Of a stretch of 64,000 nt of DNA, positions 44,783-53,291 are shown one piece after another. Both the position numbers and the translations under genes were made by a program. The notes below the pieces were generated by a model. That model saw only the letters and a program-made list of their open reading frames with translations. It ran no database searches and was not told the origin of the DNA. Source of the DNA: Citreicoccus inhibens (lineage in GTDB: Bacteria > Myxococcota > Myxococcia > Myxococcales > Myxococcaceae). The first letter of the stretch is position 1; the number at the start of each line of letters is the position of its first letter. Where the stretch lies: contig NZ_JAHNZT010000003.1 of NCBI RefSeq assembly GCF_019039035.1, positions 248,001-312,000 of the forward strand, written 5' to 3'.

Positions 44783-47208
44783 GCGCGCTCAACAACATCC
44801 TGCGCATGTTGCGCATGCTGCCGTCCGCCTTCGCGGTGGCGAGCCCCGGCCTGGGCCCGTGGCTGGCCCGCCGTCGGTGGCCGCGCACGCAGGGCACTCG
44901 GACGCTGCAGGGGCTGCACGGCAAGGTGGAGGTGATTCGCGACACGTGGGGTGTGCCGCACCTCTTCGCGAACGATGAGCACGACCTCTTCTTCGCCCAG
45001 GGCTACGTCCACGCGCAGGACCGCATGTGGCAGTTGGAGATGGGCCGCCGCATCGGCAACGGGCGGTTGGCCAGCGCGGTGGGCCCCATGGGCGTCGCGG
45101 CGGATCAGCTCATGCTCACCCTGGGCCTGCGCCGCGTCGCCGAGCACACCTGGGAGCAGGTGGACCCCGAGGCGCGCGCCATGCTGGAGGCCTACGCCGC
45201 CGGCATCAACGCGCGCGTGGCCAACGAGCCCCTGTCCTACGAGTTCAGCGTGCTGGGCGTCACGCCCGAGCCCTGGACGCCGATGGACACGCTCATCCGC
45301 GGCAACCTGCTGTCCCTCATGCTGGGCGGCAACCACCGGCTGGAGCTGCTGCGCGCGCGGCTGGTGGCGGAGGCCGGCGAGGAAGTCGCCAACGCCATCC
45401 TCCCGCAGAACGCGCCCGAGACCCCGCTCATCGTCCCGCCCGAGGCCCGGCTGAAGGGACTCCAGGGCGTGAAGGCCATGGAGGGCCTGGACGGAATCGA
45501 CGGCGTGCTGGGTGACCCCAACATCGTCTCGGGCAGCAACAACTGGGTGGTGCACGGCCAGCGCACGCAGAGCGGCAAGCCGCTCCTGTGCAATGACGTC
45601 CACATCGGCCTGGGGCTGCCGTCCACCTGGTACGAGAACGGCCTGCACGGCGGGCGCTTCCACCATGTGGGGTTCTCGCTGCCCGGCGTGCCGCTCATCG
45701 TCGTGGGGCACAACGGGAAGATTTCCTGGGGCATGTCCAACCTGGGGCCGGACACCCAGGACTTCTACATCGAGAAGTTGGACGACGTGAAAACGCCCCG
45801 GCAGTACCTGTTCAAGGGCGAGTGGCACGACCTGGACATCCGCCGCGAGGAGATTCCCGTGCGCGGTGCGGCGCCCGTGACGCTGGAGGTCCGCGGCACG
45901 GTGCACGGCCCCATCATGAACACGGTGATGAGCCGCGTGCTGGCGGACAGCGAGCCGCTGTCGCTGCGCTGGGCGCTGTTCGACTGCAAGCCCCTCGTCA
46001 ACTCGCTGCTGAAGCTGAACCTGGCCACGAACTGGGAGGAGTTCCGCGGCGCCATGGCGCTGTGGGAGAGCCCGGGCCAGAACTTCGTCTACGCGGACAC
46101 GGCGGGGAACATCGCGTACCAGTCCACGGGGAAGATTCCCCTTCGCGCGGGGGGCCACCAGGGCCTGCTGCCCATGCCCGGCTGGGGCGGCGAGTACGAG
46201 TGGCAGGGCTACATCCCCTTCGAGGAGCTGCCCGCGTCCTTCAACCCGCCCGCGGGCTTCGCCGTCACGGCGAACAACAAGATCACCTCGGACGACTACC
46301 CGTACCTCATCGCGCACAACTGGTTCCCGGGCTACCGCGCCAAGCGCATCACGGACCTGTTGGCGCAGGGCACTCGGCACACCGTCGAGGACATGCAGCG
46401 CATCCAGTCCGAGACGTACTCGCTGCCCGCCGAGGCACTGCGGCCCTTCCTGCTGGCGGTGTCTCCCGCGGACGAGTCCCAGGCGCGCGTGCTGGATGCG
46501 CTCAAATCCTGGGACCTGCGCTTCGAGACGGACCGCGTGGGCGCGACCGCGTTCCAGGCCTGGTACATCCACATCCTGCGCAACGTGCTGCGCCACAAGC
46601 TGGGGCCCGAGTTGGTGGAGCGCTACCTCGCCAGCGAGTACGAGCGCCACGGCAGCCTGCACATGCCCTTCATCATCGGGCTGATGTCCCAGCCGGACAG
46701 TCCGTGGTGGGACGACCCGAAGACGCCGGAGAAGGAGACGCGGGACGACATCCTGCGCCGCGCCTTGGGCGAGGCCGCGCAGTGGCTCACCGAGAAGTAC
46801 GGGGCGCAGCCGTCAGGTTGGGAGTGGGGCAAGGTGCACACGCTGACGTACGCGCACGGCATGCTCGGCGGCCCCGCCATCCCCGGCCCGGTGCGGCGCG
46901 TGTTCAACACGCGCACGGTGCCGGCGCGCGGTGACAACTACTCGGTGGATGGCGCGTCGTTCCTGTGGAACCGGCCCTTCACGGTCGTCCACGGCACGGC
47001 GCTGCGGATGATTGTCGACATGAGCGACCTGTCGAAGTCGGTGTCGGTGCATGGGCCCGGGCAGTCCGAGCACCTGTACCACCCGCACCGCGATGACATG
47101 TTGGACCTCATCCGCGACGTGAAGTTCCACCCCATGCTCGCCACGCGCGACGCGGTGGAAGCGCACCAGAAGCAGACGCTGACGCTGGAGCCCGCGGCGA
47201 AGGCGTGA
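44779..47208 (+). CDS. Penicillin-acylase-family Ntn hydrolase
   Basis: An 809-residue precursor of a two-chain N-terminal-nucleophile amidohydrolase. After the opening VIRDTWGVPHLFA (alpha chain start) and the FAQGYVHAQDRMWQLE signature, a spacer leads to VSGSNNWVV, where Ser253 should become the beta-chain nucleophile after self-cleavage. The later NNKITSDDYPY and HGTALRMIVDMS motifs also fit the S45 family. Relatives hydrolyse acyl groups from beta-lactams, acyl-homoserine lactones, or lipopeptide precursors (PvdQ on pyoverdine). Coupled to the exporter and last in an operon that begins with a FAAL, it most likely removes the fatty acyl group from the product. I see no classical signal peptide: the first 35 residues are short, mixed and end in RRR, so location is uncertain. 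Confidence 0.9.
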   Translation: MSALNNILRMLRMLPSAFAVASPGLGPWLARRRWPRTQGTRTLQGLHGKVEVIRDTWGVPHLFANDEHDLFFAQGYVHAQDRMWQLEMGRRIGNGRLASAVGPMGVAADQLMLTLGLRRVAEHTWEQVDPEARAMLEAYAAGINARVANEPLSYEFSVLGVTPEPWTPMDTLIRGNLLSLMLGGNHRLELLRARLVAEAGEEVANAILPQNAPETPLIVPPEARLKGLQGVKAMEGLDGIDGVLGDPNIVSGSNNWVVHGQRTQSGKPLLCNDVHIGLGLPSTWYENGLHGGRFHHVGFSLPGVPLIVVGHNGKISWGMSNLGPDTQDFYIEKLDDVKTPRQYLFKGEWHDLDIRREEIPVRGAAPVTLEVRGTVHGPIMNTVMSRVLADSEPLSLRWALFDCKPLVNSLLKLNLATNWEEFRGAMALWESPGQNFVYADTAGNIAYQSTGKIPLRAGGHQGLLPMPGWGGEYEWQGYIPFEELPASFNPPAGFAVTANNKITSDDYPYLIAHNWFPGYRAKRITDLLAQGTRHTVEDMQRIQSETYSLPAEALRPFLLAVSPADESQARVLDALKSWDLRFETDRVGATAFQAWYIHILRNVLRHKLGPELVERYLASEYERHGSLHMPFIIGLMSQPDSPWWDDPKTPEKETRDDILRRALGEAAQWLTEKYGAQPSGWEWGKVHTLTYAHGMLGGPAIPGPVRRVFNTRTVPARGDNYSVDGASFLWNRPFTVVHGTALRMIVDMSDLSKSVSVHGPGQSEHLYHPHRDDMLDLIRDVKFHPMLATRDAVEAHQKQTLTLEPAAKA

Positions 47209-47222
47209 GGCAGGACACGCGG

Positions 47223-47248
47223 GGCCCGGGCGCGCTCAGCCCCGGGCC
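47223..47248. terminator. Terminator at the end of the biosynthetic operon
   Basis: A perfect 8-bp stem, GGCCCGGG (47223-47230) and CCCGGGCC (47241-47248), with a 10-nt loop, 14 bases after the acylase stop. It overlaps the last codons of the convergent sirtuin gene. Confidence 0.55.
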
Positions 47249-48081
47249 AACCGCTCCGCGAGCCGAGGCAACACCTCTCCGGCGGACGCCTCCACGCGCA
47301 CGTCCGCGAGGCTGTCGCCGCGGCTCTCGCCGATGTTCAGGAGCGCGATGGGCATGTGTCGCTCGGCGGCGCGGGTGACGAAGCGGAACCCCGAGTAGAC
47401 GGCGAGCGATGAGCCCACCACGAGCAGGGCGTCGCCCTCCTCCAGCAGCGAGAACGCCTCCTCGACGATGGGGAGCGCCACGTTGTCGCCGAAGAACACC
47501 ACGTCCGGCTTGAGCGTGCCGCCACAGCGAAGGCATGCCGGGACTCGGAAGGACTCCACCGCTTCTGTGGGCAACTCCGCGTCACCGTCCGGGCGCCACT
47601 CCGTCGGCGTGTGCGAGAAGTCCGGGTTGATCGCCAGCAGTCGATTCTGGAGGTCCGGCCGGGTCTCCATGCCGCCACAGTCCAGGCACCGCACCCGCGA
47701 GAGCGCGCCGTGCAACTCGATGACGCGCACGCTGCCCGCGTCGTGGTGCAGCCGGTCCACGTTCTGCGTGATGAGGCCGAGCACATGCCCGTCACGCTCC
47801 AGCTCCGCCAGCGCGCGATGCGCCGGGTTGGGACGGGCGGACGAGAAGCGAGGCCACCCCAGGAGACTGCGCGCCCAGTAGCGCGCGCGGACCTCGGGCT
47901 TGGTGAGGAACTCTCGGTGCTGGATGGGGTTGCGGGCTCGGGCGCGCGTGCCGGGGCCTCGGTAGTCGGGGATGCCGGACTCGGTGCTGCACCCCGCGCC
48001 GGTGAGCGCGACGATGCGGCGCCCGCGCAACAGCGAGGCCAGTGCCTCTACGCCAGCGGCGGCTGCAATCGGAGCGTCCAT
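47236..48081 (-). CDS. Sir2-family NAD-dependent protein deacylase
   Basis: A 281-residue sirtuin. The NAD-binding motifs TGAGCSTESGIPDYRG (27-42) and TQNVDRLH are intact, followed by the catalytic His in ELHG. The zinc site is made of CLDC and CLRC. GSSLAVYSGF and NIGES mark the C-terminal Rossmann part. It removes acetyl or longer acyl groups from lysine, giving nicotinamide and O-acyl-ADP-ribose; targets are unknown. It lies 47 bases downstream of the TPR gene on the same strand, so it may be co-transcribed with it, and converges on the biosynthetic operon. Confidence 0.93.
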   Translation of the reverse strand: MDAPIAAAAGVEALASLLRGRRIVALTGAGCSTESGIPDYRGPGTRARARNPIQHREFLTKPEVRARYWARSLLGWPRFSSARPNPAHRALAELERDGHVLGLITQNVDRLHHDAGSVRVIELHGALSRVRCLDCGGMETRPDLQNRLLAINPDFSHTPTEWRPDGDAELPTEAVESFRVPACLRCGGTLKPDVVFFGDNVALPIVEEAFSLLEEGDALLVVGSSLAVYSGFRFVTRAAERHMPIALLNIGESRGDSLADVRVEASAGEVLPRLAERLARG

Positions 48082-48128
48082 GGGACTGGCCTTATAACGC
48101 TCCCCCGCCCCGCGCGCCGCGAGCGCCC

Positions 48129-49598
48129 TCAGGGGTGGGCGCGCAGCCGCGCGAGGCGCTCACGGTAGGGCTTCGCCTCCTCGGCGCGGCCCTCCTGCTC
48201 CAAGACAGCGGCCACCCGGGCGAGCGCCTCCTCCAACCGAGGATGCTCGGGCCCCAGCGCCCGCTCCAACACCGCCAACGCGCCCAGCGACAGGCGCTCC
48301 GCTTGCGCGAGGTCTCGCTGGCGAACACGGGTCTCGGCCTGCTCCAGGCGCAGGCGAGCCACCTCGGGATGGTCCGGGCCCAGCGCGCCGCGCACGGTGC
48401 CGAGGGCCCGCTCGTACAACCCCAGCGCCTCGGCATAGCGCCCCTGGGCGCGCCGGACAGCGCCCAGCTCCGCCCGCGCGTGGGCGACCTCGAACCCCTC
48501 GGCACCGAAGCGCCGCTCCAGGCGAGGCAGCGCGAGCGCGATCTGCTGCGCGGCCTCTCCCAGTCTGTCCTGATGCGCGAACAGCCGAGCCACGTCCACG
48601 GCGAGCTGGCCCTCCAACTCATCCTCTCCGCCGAGCCGCGAGAGGGACGCCGAAGCGCGCTCGCGCCATTGCTGGGCCCGCGAAGCCTGCTCCGGAGGGT
48701 TCCCCACCAGGCGCATGGCCAGCGTCCACGCACGAGCCGCGGACGCATCATCCCGAGACGCCTCGGCGAGCCGACCCGCCTCCACCGCGAGAGCCTCCGC
48801 GCTGGGCCCCGAGCGGGCAGCCTCCAAACGAGCGCGGATCAACGCACGCCCCACGGGGTCCACCACGTCCACCGTGGCCCCGACCCCACTCGCGCCCCCG
48901 GATGCGCCCTCATCGCGCGACCGCGCCGCGGCGCCCTCAGCGCGCACAGGCGAGGCAGCAGGCTCGTCACGCAGGCTCGCCGCCCCCTCTGTGCCGAGCC
49001 CACTCCCGGAGGCCCGTGCCAGGTGGCGCAGTCCTTCCTCCGGAAGCCCGAGCACCAGCAACGCCCAGGCGTCCAGCACGACCGCATCCGGAGCAGCCAG
49101 TGCCCCCGGCTTCATGCACGCCGCCAACGAGGGCAGGGCCTCCACCGCGAAAGGCGCATGCTCCACCCGAACCACATCCCCGGGCGCGAGCCTCCGCAGC
49201 AACGCATCCACCTGCGCGAGCCGCCCGTCCAAGCACGCCTCGCGCTGGGCCCGCAGCGCCTCCTCGCCCCTCCCACGCGCGGCCGCACACGCGGCGGTCC
49301 ACGTCACGTCCCAGGTGTGGGAATAGGCATCCAGCGTGCGGCGCACATGCCGCCACGACTCCTGCGCGAAAGGGCGCCCTGTCGCGAGGAACGCCGCCTC
49401 CAGGGTCGCCTTCCGTGGCCCGTCCCACACTCCAGCCCACGCATGGTCCGCGCCCTCACAGACATGCGAATCGCTCACGCGGGACGGAAGCCGGACACGC
49501 CGCAGGCCCATGACGAGCGCCATCCCCGCCCCGAGCAACACCAAGGCCCCCACGATTCCCCAGACACGCCCGCGCCGCGATCCCCAGAACATCCTCAT
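48129..49598 (-). CDS. Kinase-less TPR protein resembling the outer half of myxobacterial Ser/Thr kinases
   Basis: About 489 residues: a short basic N-terminus, one membrane segment (about 10-33, WGIVGALVLLGAGMALVMGL), then a long C-terminal part rich in tetratricopeptide repeats (about 320-485, RRAQGRYAEALGLYERAL and similar). The stretch just after the membrane segment (HVCEGADHAWAGVWDG, then a region around SWRHVRRTLDAY and TAACAAARGRGEE) is the signature that follows the membrane helix in large FGxGGMGxVY-type Ser/Thr kinases of myxobacteria. Here the kinase domain is missing: the frame upstream of Met 49598 shows no kinase motif. It is either a gene fragment that became independent or a designed signalling partner. 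A Ser/Ala/Gly-rich spacer lies at about 245-280. Confidence 0.78.
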   Translation of the reverse strand: MRMFWGSRRGRVWGIVGALVLLGAGMALVMGLRRVRLPSRVSDSHVCEGADHAWAGVWDGPRKATLEAAFLATGRPFAQESWRHVRRTLDAYSHTWDVTWTAACAAARGRGEEALRAQREACLDGRLAQVDALLRRLAPGDVVRVEHAPFAVEALPSLAACMKPGALAAPDAVVLDAWALLVLGLPEEGLRHLARASGSGLGTEGAASLRDEPAASPVRAEGAAARSRDEGASGGASGVGATVDVVDPVGRALIRARLEAARSGPSAEALAVEAGRLAEASRDDASAARAWTLAMRLVGNPPEQASRAQQWRERASASLSRLGGEDELEGQLAVDVARLFAHQDRLGEAAQQIALALPRLERRFGAEGFEVAHARAELGAVRRAQGRYAEALGLYERALGTVRGALGPDHPEVARLRLEQAETRVRQRDLAQAERLSLGALAVLERALGPEHPRLEEALARVAAVLEQEGRAEEAKPYRERLARLRAHP

Positions 49599-49902
49599 CG
49601 CATCCCCCGCTCCGAGCCTCGAGCCCCCCCCGCGAAATACGGGTGCGCCGCGACGTCCCTGCGGACCTCGGGCACCCACCACCGGGCGCAATTCCTCACG
49701 AGCCCCGGCGTCAGTGCCCTCGCGGGGCGCCATCGAATGGTGAGGAAACGAGACATGGAAAGCGCGAGGCAGCACAGCAGGACTCACGCCTGCCGTCGAG
49801 CCACCTGCTGCGTCCTGCCATCTCTCGGACAGGTGGCGCGAGCGCAAGGATGAATGCGTGACACCGGTTGAGCGACGGCCTCCTTTCTGGAAGGGTCACC
49901 CC
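49599..49902. other. Divergent intergenic region, no gene seen
   Basis: A 304-base gap between the divergent TPR and TonB-like genes. Both neighbouring frames run partly into it but show no recognisable protein features. It presumably holds two promoters; I see no clear consensus. An in-frame GTG at 49858 could lengthen the TonB-like protein. Confidence 0.5.
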
Positions 49903-51180
49903 ATGCGGCGCCTCCAACGCCTCGCGCGGGCCATCCTGGTCTCGCTCGCCATCCACGCCCTGCTCCTGGCGCTCCTCTGGAACGTGACGCCAGCGCAGCC
50001 GCCTTCGCCCGCGCCGCCCAAGTCCTCGCCGCTCTGGATGGACGTCGTCTCGAAGACAGACGCCACCCCGGAAACCCCGAAGCCCGCGCCAGCACCGCCC
50101 GGCGACAGCCACACCGCCCGCCCTCCCCGCGCGGGACACGTGCCGCGCTCACCCGCGCCCATCACCAGTCCCCCCGCGACCCACCCGCCCTCCGGGCCTG
50201 GGACGTCCGCCTCGCCCAGCTCACCACCACGTATCGCCAACGCACCGTCTCCACATGAAGTCCCCCGCGTGGACACGCCTCGCGCACAGGCTCCCGCGGC
50301 GCTGCCGCCGCATCTCACGCCCTCGCAGGCGCCGCTGGGGAGCCTCATCCTGAGCCCCAGCGACGTGCCGCGCGGACGCACCCTGTACCCGGATGATCCG
50401 AGCCTGGCGCCCGCGGTGCTCGCGGCGCAGGAGCACGAGCGGGTCAGCGCGCGCGTGAAGACCTTCGTCGCGGAGCGGATCGCCCAGGACCGCGTGGAGA
50501 CCGGCCGCATCCATCCCTACTTCGGGCGGATCCGCGCCTCGATGGAGAAGCAGATGGAGGAGCCGCCGCTGTTCGACACGCCGAAGATCGCCGTCTCGCT
50601 GCTCCAGCACTGGGCGGAGCGAGCCAAGGCCTTCGGTGAGAATGGCGCGCCGGGAAGAATGTCCGCCGCGACACCGCCCTCGCCCGGGGAGTTGCTCGCC
50701 GCGCGGGGCAGGGACAACCCCAACCTCAACAGCTTGCGGCGCCACGTCCAGGCCGGAGAGGAGTTGCAGCGCTTCGCGGATGGCGTCGCCAAGACGAGTT
50801 TGACCGTCACGCTCGAAATCCTCCAAGGGCCCGATGGCACCCTGCGGGACGCCACCGTGCTCATCGCCAGCGGCAACAAGTCCTTCGACGCGTATGTCTT
50901 GAAGTCGGTGCCCCCCTCGCTTCAGGCGCTGGGAGCCCCGCCCTCGGACGCGCCGGGCATCCGCCCCGAGGGGATCCGCAGCGTCTGGGAAGTGGAGGGC
51001 CGCGTCTCGTATCTGCGCAAGCTCAAGAAGATGCGCGGCCAGGATGCCTGGTACGTCGCGGCGGCGGCCCTGGCGGGCGTGCTCGCGGGCCGCTTCGAGG
51101 AGACGACGGGCGAGGTGGACGTCATCGACGTGCGCAATCCCCACTTCGTCGTGAGGCCACGATTGCTGCGTGTCTATTGA
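49903..51180 (+). CDS. TonB-like protein with Pro-rich linker
   Basis: About 425 residues. It has one N-terminal membrane anchor (about 5-27, RAILVSLAIHALLLALLWN, the AxSxxIH type of TonB/TolA proteins), a long Pro/Ser/Ala-rich linker (about 30-150), a helical charged section, and a C-terminal part (about 300-410) with VTLEILQGPDGTLRDATVLIASGNKSF-type text, matching the beta-rich TonB C-terminal domain in pattern. It probably spans the periplasm and transmits force to, or contacts, an outer-membrane partner. The ATG at 49903 is preferred for its GGAAGGG about nine bases upstream; GTG 49858 would add 15 residues. No ExbB, ExbD or receptor gene is next to it. Confidence 0.72.
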   Translation: MRRLQRLARAILVSLAIHALLLALLWNVTPAQPPSPAPPKSSPLWMDVVSKTDATPETPKPAPAPPGDSHTARPPRAGHVPRSPAPITSPPATHPPSGPGTSASPSSPPRIANAPSPHEVPRVDTPRAQAPAALPPHLTPSQAPLGSLILSPSDVPRGRTLYPDDPSLAPAVLAAQEHERVSARVKTFVAERIAQDRVETGRIHPYFGRIRASMEKQMEEPPLFDTPKIAVSLLQHWAERAKAFGENGAPGRMSAATPPSPGELLAARGRDNPNLNSLRRHVQAGEELQRFADGVAKTSLTVTLEILQGPDGTLRDATVLIASGNKSFDAYVLKSVPPSLQALGAPPSDAPGIRPEGIRSVWEVEGRVSYLRKLKKMRGQDAWYVAAAALAGVLAGRFEETTGEVDVIDVRNPHFVVRPRLLRVY

Positions 51181-51310
51181 TTCGTCACGCGGTCGCGACA
51201 CGAATCGCGGTGCTCTCCGTCAGGGCGTCATGCTACCGATGCGCGCGCTCGTGGCGCGCAAGGGATTCGCGCGCGCCCGAGCGTCATCCATTCGAGAAGG
51301 AGTCCCCACA

Positions 51311-52711
51311 ATGCAGTGGCAAAAGAAGCTGAGTGTCGTGGCGGCGGTTTCGGTGGGTCTTGCGGCGGGCGGGGCATTCGCGACACCCGGCGATCATCTC
51401 TGGAGCCAGAGTTTCGGTGACGCTTCGCAGCAGTTCTCCGAGGACGTCGCGGTGGACGGTGCGGGGAACACCGCCGTGGTGGGCCAGTACACGGGCGGGG
51501 CCTTCAACCTGGGCACCGGCACGCTGCCGCTCGGGGGCTATTACTTCAATCTCTACCTGGCCAAGTACGACAGCACGGGCGCGGCCCTGTGGAGCCGGTC
51601 CATTGCTGGCATCGACGATGATGACTTCGGCTTCGTGGGCTACGAGCGCCGAATCGCCTTCGACGCGGCGGGAAACCTCTTCATCGCGGGCAACTACTAC
51701 GGCACGCCGGACTTCGGCTGCGGGCCGCTCACGCGAGGCAACGGCAGCGCGTTCGTGGCGAAGCTGGACACCGCGGGGCAGTGCGTGTGGAGCAGCGCGT
51801 TCCCGGGCGCCTACGTGGAGAACCCGCGCCTCGCCGTGGCGAGCAACGGCTCCGGCCTGGCGCTCGCCGGCCGATTCCAGGGCACGCTGAACTTCGGCGG
51901 CGGCCCGCTGACGACCACGGGCCAGTGGGGCGTGTTCGTCGCGCGCCTGGACGGCTCGGGCAATCACGTGTGGAGCAAGCGCTTCGAGACGACCAACGGC
52001 GGCGCCTTCGCGAGCGCGGTGGGCGTGGCCATTGACGGCGCGGGGCGCACGGTGCTGGCGGGCGGCTTCAGCGGCTCGACGAACCTGGGCGCCAACGTGA
52101 TGAACAGCCATGGCGGGCAGGATGCGTTCGTCGCGCGCTACAACGCCACGGGCGGCCTCATGTGGGGCCGGCACTTCGGTGACGCGGCGGATCAGGTGGC
52201 CCACGGCGTGGTCGCGGACGCGGCGGGCAACATCGTGCTCACCGGTGGCTTCGCGGGGACGCTCGGGGTGGACACGGTGAGCCTGAGCGCGCAGTCGGCA
52301 TCGGACGCCTTCCTCGTGAAGGTGGACGGCACGGGCCACGGCGTGTGGGGCCGCCAGTTCACGGACGCGTTCGGCGCGCAGCACGGCGTGCAGGTCTCGC
52401 TGGACGCGGCGGGAAACATCGCCACGAGCGGCGAGTACACGGGCTCCATCGACCTGGGCGCGGGCCCCATCGAGAACGAGGGCGACTTCAAGCGCTACGT
52501 CGCGAAGTTCGACAGCGCCGGCACCCTGCTGTGGGGGCTGCCCTTCGTCAGCGACAACGCCGGGTTCGAGGCCCGCATGGGCGTGGGGCCCTCGGGTGAC
52601 ATGAGCGTGGCCGGCCAGTACACGGGCTTCGGCTACTTCTACGGCAACGTCTTCCAGAGCCAGGGCAACGTCGGCGTGCTCGACGTCTTCCTCGCCCACT
52701 TTCAGGGCTGA
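51311..52711 (+). CDS. Secreted beta-propeller (SBBP-like) repeat protein
   Basis: A 466-residue exported protein with a Sec signal (about 1-23, AAVSVGLAAGGAFA). The mature part is a series of roughly 45-60-residue repeats. Each has a VxxDxAGNxxxxGxxxG-type core followed by an AFVAKxDxxGxxxWxxxF strand (for example DGAGNTAVVGQYTG, then DAAGNLFIAGNYYG, GAGRTVLAGGFSG and DAAGNIVLTGGFAG). This is the SBBP pattern of beta-propeller proteins found in many myxobacterial secretomes. No catalytic site is visible. The ATG at 51311 follows GGAG with a spacing of 8-9; the frame upstream is not coding-like. A strong hairpin follows the gene. Confidence 0.82.
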   Translation: MQWQKKLSVVAAVSVGLAAGGAFATPGDHLWSQSFGDASQQFSEDVAVDGAGNTAVVGQYTGGAFNLGTGTLPLGGYYFNLYLAKYDSTGAALWSRSIAGIDDDDFGFVGYERRIAFDAAGNLFIAGNYYGTPDFGCGPLTRGNGSAFVAKLDTAGQCVWSSAFPGAYVENPRLAVASNGSGLALAGRFQGTLNFGGGPLTTTGQWGVFVARLDGSGNHVWSKRFETTNGGAFASAVGVAIDGAGRTVLAGGFSGSTNLGANVMNSHGGQDAFVARYNATGGLMWGRHFGDAADQVAHGVVADAAGNIVLTGGFAGTLGVDTVSLSAQSASDAFLVKVDGTGHGVWGRQFTDAFGAQHGVQVSLDAAGNIATSGEYTGSIDLGAGPIENEGDFKRYVAKFDSAGTLLWGLPFVSDNAGFEARMGVGPSGDMSVAGQYTGFGYFYGNVFQSQGNVGVLDVFLAHFQG

Positions 52712-52733
52712 CAAGCAGGGCTGGCGCAGGGCG

Positions 52734-52763
52734 GTGACCCGGAGCAGATCGCTTCCGGGTCAC
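52734..52763 (+). terminator. Terminator after the beta-propeller gene
   Basis: A perfect 10-bp stem, GTGACCCGGA (52734-52743) and TCCGGGTCAC (52754-52763), with a 10-nt loop, 22 bases after the stop codon. Confidence 0.7.
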
Positions 52764-52876
52764 ACTCGCGGGCCGGGTCGACATGCGGCGCGAAAATGCC
52801 GGTCGAAAATCCGGCTGGCCGTTCGACCTCTGAGTGGGGAGACTTCTCTCCCCACCTGGCCTACGAGTGCACGACC

Positions 52877-53239
52877 ATGAAGTACCTGCTGATGATCTAC
52901 GAGAACGAGAAGGGCTGGATGGAGCTTCCCCCGGCGGAGGCCGGCCAGCTTCTGGCGGAGTACGGCGCCTTCACGGCCTCGCTCAAGAAGAGCGGCAACT
53001 TCATCGCGGGCCATGGGCTACAGCCCACGGCGACGGCCACCACGGTGAGCATTCGGGACGGCAAGCGGCTGACCACGGACGGTCCGTTCGCGGAGACGCG
53101 CGAGCAGCTCGGCGGCTTCTATCTGGTGGACGCCAAGAACATCGACGAGGCCGTGGCCATCGCCTCGCGCATCCCCGGCGCTCGGGCAGGCCGCATCGAG
53201 GTCCGCCCCGTGGCGGAGTTCGATAACACGCCGGACTGA
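52877..53239 (+). CDS. DGPF/YCII-domain protein
   Basis: A 120-residue soluble protein starting MKYLLMIYENEKGW, with the DGPF motif (TTDGPFAETREQLGGFYLVD) in the middle and GRIEVRPV at the end, so it belongs to the YCII-related DGPF family. Biochemical role unknown. It lies 52 bases upstream of an ECF42-type sigma factor gene; that pairing is widespread, and the sigma factor is thought to control the DGPF gene. Two GGTCGA copies sit upstream at 52776-52781 and 52801-52806. From memory, ECF42 targets carry TGTCGA at -35, so the first copy, one base off, is a promoter candidate. The start is set by homology; the upstream frame is open but not protein-like. Confidence 0.88.
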   Translation: MKYLLMIYENEKGWMELPPAEAGQLLAEYGAFTASLKKSGNFIAGHGLQPTATATTVSIRDGKRLTTDGPFAETREQLGGFYLVDAKNIDEAVAIASRIPGARAGRIEVRPVAEFDNTPD

Positions 53240-53291
53240 AGTGCTCCGGGCCTCGGGAGCGCGCGCTCCCGGGGCCAGCGCCCCGCGCGTG

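Noticed and set aside
43286-47208. A thioesterase hidden in or after the last PKS gene
   Set aside because: No GxSxG-bearing alpha/beta-hydrolase sequence is present after the last ACP; the next two genes are an MFS exporter and an Ntn acylase.
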